A stretch of DNA of 49,074 bases from Pedobacter rhizosphaerae (lineage in GTDB: Bacteria; Bacteroidota; Bacteroidia; Sphingobacteriales; Sphingobacteriaceae), in assembly GCF_900111155.1 (NCBI RefSeq), contig NZ_FOGG01000037.1:1-49074 (forward strand), written 5' to 3'. The translations under genes and the position numbers were made by a program. The notes below the pieces were generated by a model. That model searched no databases. It saw only the letters and a program-made list of their open reading frames with translations, and had not been told where the DNA came from. Positions 7,957 to 16,691 of this stretch are shown here, in pieces. Positions within the stretch are counted from its first letter, which is position 1. Each line of letters begins with the position of its first letter.

Positions 7957-10900
7957 ATGATCAAAAATTTACTCGTTGCAGTATTTTTATTGTGTTGTTA
8001 TGTCACCAATACGGCATATGCACAAACTACACAAGCCTCTATTTCGGGGATTGTTACCGACGAACAGAAGAAACCCATTCCAGGTGTTTCCGTTCAAATA
8101 AGAAATAACGCTACTGGTTTTACCACCAGAACCTCTACAAACGCACAGGGCGAATATACTTTTAAGGAGCTTCCATTGGGTGGTCCATATACCGTTAAGG
8201 CAGTATATATTGGTTTTGGCGATCAAACCAGAAGTGGTTACATGCTTAATCAAGGTGATGCGGTTAAAATCACTATTAACATGCAAGAAGCCTCACAAAA
8301 CTTAGAAGCAGTAGACGTTGTGGCATCGGGTTTAAGAAACAAAGTGAAAAACTTTGGTGCATCTACAGAGATTTCGGCAAAAACCATGAATCAATTGCCA
8401 GTTAACGGTCGTAACTTCTCTAACTTAATGGATCTTTCTCCTTTAAGTCGTGGAGGGGGAATTTCTGGCCAGTTGGGTTCATCTACTAACTATACCATTG
8501 ATGGTATGGGCGCAAAAAACCCTACATCAGCAGGGGCTACAACCAGTAGAAGCGGTGCACCATATTCGATCTCTATGGAGGCTGTACGTGAGTTTAAAGT
8601 AATTACCAACCAATATGATGTTACTTACGGAAGAGCAGGTGGTGGTACGGTAAGTGCTGTAACCAAAGCAGGTACCAATACCACTAGCGGAAGTGCTTTC
8701 ATGTACGGTCGTGCAGATTGGTTATCATCACAGTACGATATCAGGGGAGTAAAGCGCGATAACGACTTCTCTACCTATCAGTATGGATTTACTTTGGGTG
8801 GCCCAATCATTAAAGATAAATTACACTATTTTGTGGGCTGGGATCACCAAAGAGATGCGCGTCCGTTAATTATTGCCGATATTAAAGGAGAGGCGGATGA
8901 AGCCAGATTTAGAGTTACAAACAGTACATTATCTAGCTTTCTGGATGTTGCACGTTCTAAATATGGCGTAGCCAATACTCCTCAATATGGTTCATTTGAT
9001 AAAAAACGTGGCTCGGATGCTGCTTTTGCCCGTATCGACTGGCAAATTGACGAGAAAAACTTGCTAACCGTTAGAGATAATTATACTAACGACAGAAATC
9101 CCTTAGGCTTAGCAGATAATACTGCAATTAACTTCTTTGAGAGTTACGGCACAGACAAAAACGTAGACAACAACTTATTGGCTACATTAAGAACTACTGT
9201 TAGCAGTAAAATTACCAACGAGTTAAAGGTACAGCATTTATACACTTTTCAGGCCAGTACACAAAACAGCGAATTGTCTAGTGCTATCCCAAGAGCGATT
9301 GTTTTTAACGTTCCTTCAACCCTTTCATCAGGAGCAAATGTGGGCGCAGATATTCAAATCGGTGGACACCGCTTCGGACAAGAAGGTTTTACCAATAACG
9401 TAATCCAGTTAGTAGATAATTTCTATTATAATACAGATAAAGTCAAATATACTTTTGGTGTTGATTTACAGTATACAAACGCGAAATCGCTCTATGGTAG
9501 CGAGGTAAATGGCCGTTTTGAATTTAGAAATACTGGTGCAATAAGTTCATTCGATAACTTTAGTAACTTAATCCCGAACAGATTTTACCGTGAAGTGCCT
9601 TTAATGGCCGATCCAACTGTAAAAGCTAATATTTGGAATACCGCTATTTACGGGCAAATGCAAACTAAACTGGCTAAAGGTTTAGAATTTACTGGAGGTA
9701 TTCGTGTTGATTATAGCGCCTATCCTAAATCGCCGCTGAACCAACAATTGTTTGATGCTATTGGTGTAAGAACCGATCATGAGCTCAAACAGTTTTTAGT
9801 GCAACCAAGAATCCAGTTCGACTGGGATATTAATGAAAACAGAACAGATTTTGTACGTTTTGGAGCAGGTATTTTTGGTTCTGACGTAAACAATTATGTA
9901 ACCATTAACAACTTAACTTTTGATGGTAAGCATTTGGCAACGGTAGATGTAATTAATACAGACGTTCCAACACCAAACTTCATAGGTTACAGAAATGGAA
10001 CAGCAGGGACTCCAACCTTATCTTCTTTACAAGTACCAACCATTAATACTTATGCAGAAGATGCTAAAATTCCTGTAATTTATAAGGCAAACTTATCTTA
10101 CAGCAAATTAATTACCGATCGCTTAAAGGTAGGTATTACCGGATATGCAACATTAGGACGTAATAACTATATGTATGTAGATAGAAACATGGTTGCAACA
10201 CCTTTCTTCACTTTAGCAAATGAGGATAATCGCGGTGTTTTTGTGCCAGTTTCAAGTATCGGAACTACAAATGGTACCGCAGACTGGAAAGGCGGTCGTT
10301 TAACCAATCAGTTTGGCCGTGTGCTAGAACTAAATTCAAAAGGTAGGGTAAATCAATTTGCTGTTGTAGCAGATGCCACCTGGCAGTATTTTAGAGATGG
10401 CGAAATCTTTGTAAGTTATACCTGGAACGATACGAAAGACAATACTTCTTTCAATGGTAACGTAGCTAACTCGGCAACTTTATCGCTTCCGGTAAAAGAC
10501 GATCCGAGAGATTTAAGTAAAATGAGCTACTCTGATAACCATTTCCGTAATAAAGTAGTGATTTATGGTACCTTGCCAACTTTTTATGGTGTAACGGTAG
10601 GGGTGCGTTACTCGGGTATTGGTGGTACGCGCTACAGCTTATTAGCAGGTGGTAACATCAATGGAGATTTCGTTGCCACGAACGATTTAGCTTATGTTTT
10701 TGATAGAAACAACCAAAATGTACCTCAGGCTATCCGTACAGGTTTACAAAACCTTTTGGACAATCCATCAGCCAGCGAAAGTTTGAAAAGATACATTACC
10801 AGATATTCGGGCCAGATCGCAGAGCGTAATGGCGGAGTTAACGATTTCTTCGGTATTGTTGACGTACGTGTAAGTAAGAAATTCAAGTTTGGAAACAAAC

Positions 10901-11115
10901 AAACTTTGGAGCTTTCTGGCGATATCTTCAACTTTGGTAACTTGTTGAATAAGAAATGGGGAGTTAACGAAAATTTGGTTAACCAGGCTCTATATGCCGT
11001 TTCGGGTTTCGATGCAGTTAATAAAGCCTTCACTTATCGTGTAAATAACACGGGTGTTGTTACGCCTTCAGGTAATCCTTGGCAAATGCAGATTGGCTTA
11101 CGTTACGGATTTTAA
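7957..11115 (+). CDS. Oar-like TonB-dependent outer-membrane receptor
   Basis: 1052 residues. A signal peptide (about residues 1-22, ending TAYAQ) precedes a carboxypeptidase-regulatory-like beta domain (SGIVTDEQKKPIPGVSV onward, about 28-110), a plug domain with LPVNGRNFSNLMDLSP and the GGGTVSAVTKAGTN motif (about 145-240), and a long beta barrel ending in an aromatic residue (GLRYGF), as outer-membrane barrels do. The plug wording is that of the Oar/OmpA-related group rather than SusC: there is no SusD partner nearby. The ligand is unknown; relatives include receptors linked to adhesion, proteolysis products or development. The gene has its own terminator and appears monocistronic. Confidence 0.9.
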   Translation: MIKNLLVAVFLLCCYVTNTAYAQTTQASISGIVTDEQKKPIPGVSVQIRNNATGFTTRTSTNAQGEYTFKELPLGGPYTVKAVYIGFGDQTRSGYMLNQGDAVKITINMQEASQNLEAVDVVASGLRNKVKNFGASTEISAKTMNQLPVNGRNFSNLMDLSPLSRGGGISGQLGSSTNYTIDGMGAKNPTSAGATTSRSGAPYSISMEAVREFKVITNQYDVTYGRAGGGTVSAVTKAGTNTTSGSAFMYGRADWLSSQYDIRGVKRDNDFSTYQYGFTLGGPIIKDKLHYFVGWDHQRDARPLIIADIKGEADEARFRVTNSTLSSFLDVARSKYGVANTPQYGSFDKKRGSDAAFARIDWQIDEKNLLTVRDNYTNDRNPLGLADNTAINFFESYGTDKNVDNNLLATLRTTVSSKITNELKVQHLYTFQASTQNSELSSAIPRAIVFNVPSTLSSGANVGADIQIGGHRFGQEGFTNNVIQLVDNFYYNTDKVKYTFGVDLQYTNAKSLYGSEVNGRFEFRNTGAISSFDNFSNLIPNRFYREVPLMADPTVKANIWNTAIYGQMQTKLAKGLEFTGGIRVDYSAYPKSPLNQQLFDAIGVRTDHELKQFLVQPRIQFDWDINENRTDFVRFGAGIFGSDVNNYVTINNLTFDGKHLATVDVINTDVPTPNFIGYRNGTAGTPTLSSLQVPTINTYAEDAKIPVIYKANLSYSKLITDRLKVGITGYATLGRNNYMYVDRNMVATPFFTLANEDNRGVFVPVSSIGTTNGTADWKGGRLTNQFGRVLELNSKGRVNQFAVVADATWQYFRDGEIFVSYTWNDTKDNTSFNGNVANSATLSLPVKDDPRDLSKMSYSDNHFRNKVVIYGTLPTFYGVTVGVRYSGIGGTRYSLLAGGNINGDFVATNDLAYVFDRNNQNVPQAIRTGLQNLLDNPSASESLKRYITRYSGQIAERNGGVNDFFGIVDVRVSKKFKFGNKQTLELSGDIFNFGNLLNKKWGVNENLVNQALYAVSGFDAVNKAFTYRVNNTGVVTPSGNPWQMQIGLRYGF

Positions 11116-11146
11116 GGAGTAGCTAAATTTCTTAGTATAAAGTCAT

Positions 11147-11184
11147 AAAAAAGGGGAATGGATTTTTATCCGTTCCCTTTTTTT
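11147..11184 (+). terminator. Strong intrinsic terminator after the TonB receptor gene
   Basis: AAAAAAGGGGAATGGAT pairs with ATCCGTTCCCTTTTTT with one or two mismatches, loop of a few T residues, then a T-run. It lies 31 bp after the stop codon. Confidence 0.88.
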
Positions 11185-11191
11185 ATGTTTG
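11184..11191 (+). promoter_or_regulatory. Candidate -7 box for ABC exporter gene
   Basis: TATGTTTG fits the Bacteroidota TAnnTTTG -7 consensus and lies 22 bp before the ATG, directly after the preceding terminator. I see no clear -33 TTTG. Confidence 0.4.
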
Positions 11192-11213
11192 TATTTCAAA
11201 CGACAAAACTTTC

Positions 11214-12965
11214 ATGGGCTTATTATTAAAATACTTAAAAAAGCACAAGTGGATTGTGGCCTTGGCTCTACTGCTTGCAGCTATCAATATAGGGTTCTCT
11301 TTATTGGATCCATACATTACCGGACGGATTCTAGACCGTTACATTAACAGAAAAGACTTCATGAGCCGCAATGAATATTTGTGGGGTTCACTGGGGCTTA
11401 TTGGTCTCGCTATAGGCGCAGCGATGGTTTCGCGTATTGCAAAAAACTTTCAGGATTATTTTACCAGCGTAATTGTGCAAAAGGTTGGCGCAAAGATGTA
11501 TGCAGATGGATTGCAGCACTCCTTAAAATTACCTTATCAGGTGTTCGAAGATCAGCGAAGCGGAGAAACTTTAGGCATTTTGCAAAAGGTAAGATTGGAT
11601 ACGGAGAAATTCATTACAGCATTCATCAGTATTCTTTTTATCAGTTTAATAGGAATGGTTTTCGTAATCGTTTACTCGGTTACCGTGAGCTATAAGGTAA
11701 CTTTGGTATATTTTTCAGCCATCCCCATTATCAGCTTTGTGAGCTGGTTTTTAAGCCGTAAAATTAAAACCATTCAACGGTCTATTGTTGGCGAAACTAC
11801 GGCATTGGCCGGATCAACTACCGAATCTCTTCGTAACATCGAATTGGTAAAAAGTTTAGGCCTGGCCGATCAGGAAATCGATCGCTTAAATAAAACTACT
11901 TACAAAATTTTAGGTTTGGAACTTAAAAAAGTGAAATACGTAAGAAGTATGAGCTTTGTGCAGGGCACTACAGTAAACCTGGTGCGAAGTACCATGATTG
12001 TGGTATTATTGCTGCTCATTTTTGAGAATACCATTTCTGCCGGACAATATTTCTCTTTCTTGTTTTATTCTTTCTTCCTTTTCGGGCCGCTACAAGAGCT
12101 TGGCAATGTTATATTAACCTGGCGGGAGGCAGAAGTATCGTTAGGGAACTTTAAAAAGATTTTGAGCACACCAGTAGATAAAAAGCCTGCTAATCCAAAG
12201 TCGGTACAAAAAATACACGATTTAACCTTTGATAACGTACTGTTTAAGCATCAAACGGCAAATAGAAATGCTTTAGAAAATATATCTTTCAAAACGCATA
12301 ACGGTCAAACAATAGCTTTCGTAGGCCCATCGGGTTCCGGGAAAACTACCCTGGTGAAATTGTTGGTTGGTTTGTATCAACCTAAAGAGGGCGCAATTTT
12401 GTATAATGGTATTCCAAGCAATGAAATTGACCTGGATATCCTGAGAGAGAAAATCGGTTTTGTAACGCAAGACACGCAGTTATTCTCTGGTACGATTAGA
12501 GAGAATTTACTTTTTGTAAATCCTAACGCTACGGATGAGGAATGTTTAAAAGTGCTACATCAGGCAGCATGCCAAACATTAATGTCTAGGGTAGATAAAG
12601 GATTGGATTCTGTAATCGGCGAAGGCGGTGTTAAAGTTTCGGGTGGAGAAAAACAACGTCTTTCTATTGCACGTGCTTTACTACGTCGACCGGATATTTT
12701 GGTTTTTGATGAGGCTACTTCTTCATTGGATTCTATAACTGAAGAAGAAATTACCAAAACCATTCGTTCCGTTTCGAATTTAACCGATCACATTACCATT
12801 TTAATTGCACACCGTTTATCTACCATTAAACATGCCGATTGCATTTACGTTTTAGAAAAAGGGCATATCATTGAGCAAGGTAATCATGAAGAACTGATTG
12901 CGCAAAATGGTTTATATCAGGCCATGTGGCGTCAGCAAATTGGCGAACGTATTGTAGAAGCATAG
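11214..12965 (+). CDS. ABC exporter, fused membrane and ATPase domains (MsbA/MdlB type)
   Basis: 583 residues. Six membrane helices occupy about residues 15-310; the nucleotide-binding domain follows with Walker A GPSGSGKTT near residue 371, Q-loop FVTQDTQLFSGT, signature VSGGEKQR near 475, Walker B ILVFDEATSSLD near 495 and H-loop IAHRLST. Such half transporters dimerise in the inner membrane and export lipids, peptides or drugs; nothing in the sequence names the substrate. It stands alone between a strong terminator and a repeat-filled gap and faces the MFS gene convergently. It differs clearly from the second ABC exporter at 30008, which sits among glycosyltransferases. Confidence 0.92.
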   Translation: MGLLLKYLKKHKWIVALALLLAAINIGFSLLDPYITGRILDRYINRKDFMSRNEYLWGSLGLIGLAIGAAMVSRIAKNFQDYFTSVIVQKVGAKMYADGLQHSLKLPYQVFEDQRSGETLGILQKVRLDTEKFITAFISILFISLIGMVFVIVYSVTVSYKVTLVYFSAIPIISFVSWFLSRKIKTIQRSIVGETTALAGSTTESLRNIELVKSLGLADQEIDRLNKTTYKILGLELKKVKYVRSMSFVQGTTVNLVRSTMIVVLLLLIFENTISAGQYFSFLFYSFFLFGPLQELGNVILTWREAEVSLGNFKKILSTPVDKKPANPKSVQKIHDLTFDNVLFKHQTANRNALENISFKTHNGQTIAFVGPSGSGKTTLVKLLVGLYQPKEGAILYNGIPSNEIDLDILREKIGFVTQDTQLFSGTIRENLLFVNPNATDEECLKVLHQAACQTLMSRVDKGLDSVIGEGGVKVSGGEKQRLSIARALLRRPDILVFDEATSSLDSITEEEITKTIRSVSNLTDHITILIAHRLSTIKHADCIYVLEKGHIIEQGNHEELIAQNGLYQAMWRQQIGERIVEA

Positions 12966-12992
12966 TTTTTTTAGTCATCAGTCTTGAGTCCT

Positions 12993-13320
12993 CAGTCAGG
13001 AGTCTGTTATGTCCAGACTTTGGACTAAGGACTACTTCACTTCCATTGTGGAATTTAAATGGTTTATTTCAGGACGTGTTTAGTCCTCAGTCAGGAGTCT
13101 GCTATGTCCAGACTTTGGACTAAGGACTTCAGACTAAGGACTAATTCCGGATTACAACATACCTTTGAGTTTCATAACTCAACATTACTTAAACCGAGTC
13201 CAAGACTCTCCTCCATTAACCAATCCGTAGAACTCCTGCGGAACTCGACGGACAGGATTGATTTTACCGGACAACACTGAGTCAGGAGTCTGCTATGTCC
13301 AGACTTTGGACTAAGGACTA
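12993..13320. repeat. Three copies of a ~42 bp repeat with hairpin core
   Basis: Near-identical copies lie at 12993-13034, 13088-13129 and 13279-13320. Each holds the inverted repeat GTCCA-N5-TGGAC, and the whole unit is flanked by TAGTCCT at the left and AGGACTA at the right in the best copy, so it could fold as a longer stem. Copies are spaced 95 and 191 bp apart. They fill the gap between the convergent ABC and MFS genes, with the last copy ending 2 bp before the MFS stop codon. Confidence 0.88.
13221..13260. repeat. REP-like palindrome
   Basis: CAATCC at 13221 pairs with GGATTG at 13255-13260. Inside, CCGTAGAACTCC and GGAACTCGACGG pair with three mismatches around a TGC loop. GC content is higher than its surroundings. 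It looks like a single REP-type unit inserted between the second and third 42 bp repeats. Confidence 0.55.
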
Positions 13321-13322
13321 AT

Positions 13323-14603
13323 TCACTTAGACGTTTGATCGTGGATATCCTGCAAACTCAATTTCGTTAAAGATTTTGTTTTCAACCAGGTAATTCCTGC
13401 GATGGCAATGGTCATACTCCCTCCAAAAACTACGGCCGGAACTAATCTCATATATTTTGCAGTTAAGCCTGATTCGAACTCTCCAATCTCGTTAGATGAG
13501 CCAATAAACATACTGTTTACTGCAGAAACCCGTCCACGCATTTCATCTGGCGTAAGCAACTGCATAATGGTCTGCCTGATGATTACACTCACGCTATCAA
13601 ATGATCCCTCCAGGAATAGGAAAAATAAGGTCAGGTAGAAATTTTTAGATAAGCCATAGCAGATAATACTCATTCCAAATCCGGTAACAGCAATTAATAA
13701 GTTTCTCCAGGGTTTACCCATAGGCGAGAAGCGGGTCATGAGCAACATGGTAATTACGGCACCAGAAGAAGCTGCTCCACGCATCATGCCTAAGCCAAAA
13801 GAACCCAGGTGGAAAACGTCTTTGGCAAAAATTGGAAGTAGGGCAACCGCGCCTCCAAAAAATACAGAGAAAAGGTCTAAACTCATCGCCCAAACCATCA
13901 TCTTGGTTTTGAATACGAATTGAATACCCTCTTTTAAGCTCGCAAATATATCTTGTGTGGGAATAAATGTAGCAGGATGCTTTTTAAATGAAATAATGCA
14001 GAGCAAAGAAATAGATATTAATACTACAATTACACTGTACGCAGCAGTAATTCCCCATAGCCAGTTCACTAATCCACCAAGCATTGGGCCAATAATGGTA
14101 GCCAATTGCCAGCTGCTACTGTTCCAGGTACTCGAGTTTGGGTACAAGTCTTTAGGTACAATTTTAGCCATTAATGAAAATGTGGCTGGACCGAAAAATC
14201 CTCTTGCTAAGCCAATGCAAAATACTAAGCCGTACATAATTAATACAATCAGGCTTTCTTTCAGATGCAGGTATTTGCTGGTAATGAGCAACATAAGGAG
14301 TGAAGCCAAAAGTACACCCGAGAAAATCTTGATTAGCAATCCTCTTTTTTCACTCTTATCGGCAATGTATCCACCATAAAGTGCAATTCCAATGGCAGGG
14401 ATGGCTTCGCACAAACCAACTAAACCCAGTTTTAAGGGATCGTGGGTTAAATCGTAAATATGGTAACCAATAACAACAGCCTGCATTTGATAAGCAAGTG
14501 TAAAAAAGAATCGCATGCCTAAAAACGATCTGAACTCTTTATATCGCAAGGCCGCGAAAGGATCTGGTTTTACTAAAACCGAATTGGGGTCTGAATCTGC
14601 CAC
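13323..14603 (-). CDS. MFS transporter (MFS_3 / EntS-like group)
   Basis: 426 residues with about twelve membrane helices. The start is GTG at 14603; no better ATG is available before the first helix. The N-terminal words FAALRYKEFRSFLGMRF and the loop GGYIADKSEKRG (motif A, between helices 2 and 3) fit the MFS_3 family of exporters such as EntS. Substrate unknown: siderophore or drug export is typical of relatives. A -7 box TAGTTTTG (14628 to 14621 on the minus strand) lies 17 nt upstream of the start. The gene is separated from susD by a terminator and is thus its own unit; it converges with the ABC exporter. Confidence 0.88.
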   Translation of the reverse strand: MADSDPNSVLVKPDPFAALRYKEFRSFLGMRFFFTLAYQMQAVVIGYHIYDLTHDPLKLGLVGLCEAIPAIGIALYGGYIADKSEKRGLLIKIFSGVLLASLLMLLITSKYLHLKESLIVLIMYGLVFCIGLARGFFGPATFSLMAKIVPKDLYPNSSTWNSSSWQLATIIGPMLGGLVNWLWGITAAYSVIVVLISISLLCIISFKKHPATFIPTQDIFASLKEGIQFVFKTKMMVWAMSLDLFSVFFGGAVALLPIFAKDVFHLGSFGLGMMRGAASSGAVITMLLMTRFSPMGKPWRNLLIAVTGFGMSIICYGLSKNFYLTLFFLFLEGSFDSVSVIIRQTIMQLLTPDEMRGRVSAVNSMFIGSSNEIGEFESGLTAKYMRLVPAVVFGGSMTIAIAGITWLKTKSLTKLSLQDIHDQTSK

Positions 14604-14620
14604 AGGAAAATATTTTCTTG

Positions 14621-14628
14621 CAAAACTA
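14621..14628 (-). promoter_or_regulatory. Candidate -7 box for the MFS gene
   Basis: TAGTTTTG on the minus strand fits TAnnTTTG and ends 17 nt before the GTG start. A TTTG at 14656-14653 lies 24 bp further upstream, a little too far for a standard -33 element. Confidence 0.45.
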
Positions 14629-14734
14629 CGTCATCATAAATTAATAGGCGAACAAATCTCTTTTTTAGCACCCTTATTTTTCTATTATAGCGTAAAAATA
14701 TTTGTTTAAACCTTTTAAATTATGTTGTAAAACA

Positions 14735-14769
14735 AAAAGCCGATGGATATTGCTACCCACCGGCCTTTT
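14735..14769 (-). terminator. Intrinsic terminator after susD
   Basis: On the minus strand AAAAGGCCGGTGG pairs with CCATCGGCTTTTT around an 11-base loop, followed by GTTTT. It begins 13 bp after the susD stop codon and ends the susC-susD unit. Confidence 0.8.
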
Positions 14770-14781
14770 AAGCAGGGCTTT

Positions 14782-16665
14782 TTAATACCCCGGATTTTGT
14801 TCTAGAAGATTATTCTTGTTTATCTCGTCTCGACTGAAAGGTCTGAAGTAGAGTTTGTTATCCCAGTTTCGGTTTTCCTGAGCATTCTCTACTATAGGGC
14901 TATACGTATAGTCATAAACCGTTGGATCGTAATGGTATGGTGCAGACATGGTTTTGCCGGCTTTAAATTTACCTGTAACCTTAATGTAGGTGGTTTTTCT
15001 CCCTAAAGTTACATCTGCAATTAGCCATCTGCGGGTATCATGGTAACGTTGCTCCTCGTAAGCCATCTCAATACGGCGTTCGTGACGATAAATGTCTCTT
15101 AACTCGGCCTGGGCTGTTGCAGTGATGGCTGGCATCCCTGCCCTGAAGCGAATTTTGTTCAGCCAGTTCTTAGCATTATCCAGTTCTCCAAGCTCGATGC
15201 TGGCTTCAATATAATTAAATACTGCTTCGGTATATCTAAAAAACGGCCATGGAACATTTTGCGACATAGAGGCATCTACAATATTCGGATCTGGATCAAT
15301 AAATTTATGGTAGTAATAACCTGTCCAGCTTCCGTTCCAGTTCTCAATCGTGCTGCCCCTGGTATCTAAACCTTTGAAATCTATCCGGGTACCGTTATCT
15401 ATCAAATCATAAATTCCAGTCTGTATTTGACTCGCAGGGTCAACATTTCCTGAAGCTTTATCACGAGGCTTCCATCCTGCACCATCATATAAAATAGTGG
15501 CATAAAACCGTGGATCTCTGTTTTGGTATGGGTTGGCTTTTTGCACTGCATTGGTCCAGCTAAACTTTGTTCCGTCGTTCATCTCATAATCATCTACAAG
15601 CAAACCAATAGGGGTATTGCCTGCCCAATTGTGATAACCATTGGGGCCATTCTGTTGAGCATGTTTAATATTGTTTTGAATAATAAAATATCTGGCAAAG
15701 ATCAATTCTGATGCAGCACTAAGATCAACGCCTGGAGCAGCACTTCCCCCACCCATGGCTATACTCTTATAGTTTTTAGTCCCATCGGCCACAGAAACAG
15801 GTGCGGTTAGACTGAGCTTATAGCCTGTGCCTAAATCCATAACGGCCTTTGCTGCGGTTTGTGCCAATCTGTAGCGTTCGGTTTGGTTACCAGAGCTATA
15901 ACTTAAAAAATCTAATTTCTGTGCCGGGATCCCACTAATTTTGGCCGTAAGTTTTGTGCGGTCGTGTAGGTCGCTGGCAGCATAAATGAGTACTCTGGAT
16001 TTCAGTGCTAGCGCAGCAAGTGCCGTTGTACGTCCTTTGTCCATTGTTTTTCCAGTAAGTAATCTATTAGCCTCTTCACAATCTTTAATGATGAAATTTA
16101 CGCATTCTTCATAGGTATTGCGCTTTACATTAAAATCATCAGTTAAACTGTAGGTTTTAGTGATAATGGGAACAGCACCATAAAATCTCAACAACTGTTG
16201 ATAGAAGTAGGCTCTTAAAAAATAAGACTCACCCAAAAGTCTGTCCTTCAAGTCTTGGCTGGTAAGCCCATTATTTCCGCCAGCAATTCTTTCAACAGTA
16301 GTATTGCAAGCTCTAATGCGATTGTACATTGCTTTATACGCCCAGCTGTCGTTTACCCAACCCAATGTAGAAGGGTTAATGGTTCCGTTGTTAACTAAAT
16401 CTATCCCTCTTGTAGGGTGGGTAAATAGAGATTCATCCGAAACTGAAGATAACATCTCTTCCGAGAAACCGCCATTCCCTAAACCATTGTAAATGTCGTT
16501 AACAAAAGCTTGAGCAAGTGCTGCATCATTCCAAACCAGTTCTGATGATATTTTATCTGGCGGAGTTACATCCATGAAGTCCTTTTTACAAGAAAGGGTA
16601 AAACAGGTTATAAGCGTGAGCAGATATAGGTTTATATTTTTAATTGTTGTTTTCATGTTATTCAT
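14782..16665 (-). CDS. SusD-like outer-membrane nutrient-binding lipoprotein
   Basis: 627 residues. The signal peptide ends TLSC, making Cys26 the lipid anchor; a second ATG at 16656 would give a nine-nucleotide-shorter signal and is equally plausible. The mature N-terminus KKDFMDVTPPDKIS and the early segment SELVWNDAALAQAFVNDIYN are typical of RagB/SusD, as are the helical TPR-like repeats near residues 85-260 and the C-terminal YRHERRIEMAYEEQRYHDTRRW motif. SusD proteins sit on the cell surface as a lid over the SusC channel and bind oligosaccharide, glycopeptide or other ligand. It lies 26 bp after susC in one operon. No glycosidase, sulfatase, peptidase or sigma/anti-sigma pair is adjacent, so the substrate cannot be deduced. 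Confidence 0.94.
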   Translation of the reverse strand: MNNMKTTIKNINLYLLTLITCFTLSCKKDFMDVTPPDKISSELVWNDAALAQAFVNDIYNGLGNGGFSEEMLSSVSDESLFTHPTRGIDLVNNGTINPSTLGWVNDSWAYKAMYNRIRACNTTVERIAGGNNGLTSQDLKDRLLGESYFLRAYFYQQLLRFYGAVPIITKTYSLTDDFNVKRNTYEECVNFIIKDCEEANRLLTGKTMDKGRTTALAALALKSRVLIYAASDLHDRTKLTAKISGIPAQKLDFLSYSSGNQTERYRLAQTAAKAVMDLGTGYKLSLTAPVSVADGTKNYKSIAMGGGSAAPGVDLSAASELIFARYFIIQNNIKHAQQNGPNGYHNWAGNTPIGLLVDDYEMNDGTKFSWTNAVQKANPYQNRDPRFYATILYDGAGWKPRDKASGNVDPASQIQTGIYDLIDNGTRIDFKGLDTRGSTIENWNGSWTGYYYHKFIDPDPNIVDASMSQNVPWPFFRYTEAVFNYIEASIELGELDNAKNWLNKIRFRAGMPAITATAQAELRDIYRHERRIEMAYEEQRYHDTRRWLIADVTLGRKTTYIKVTGKFKAGKTMSAPYHYDPTVYDYTYSPIVENAQENRNWDNKLYFRPFSRDEINKNNLLEQNPGY

Positions 16666-16691
16666 TGTAATTGATAAACAGTAGGACCTTT

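Noticed and set aside
10725..11033. 102-residue minus-strand frame
   Set aside because: Shadow of the TonB receptor gene with no independent features.
13059..13280. Two overlapping plus-strand frames in the 42 bp repeat tract
   Set aside because: They are produced by repeat sequence and lack any protein signature.
12993..13320. CRISPR or att sites from the 42 bp repeats
   Set aside because: Only three copies with unequal spacing, no cas genes, no integrase.
13957..14379. 140-residue plus-strand frame
   Set aside because: Antisense to the MFS membrane helices; no family likeness.
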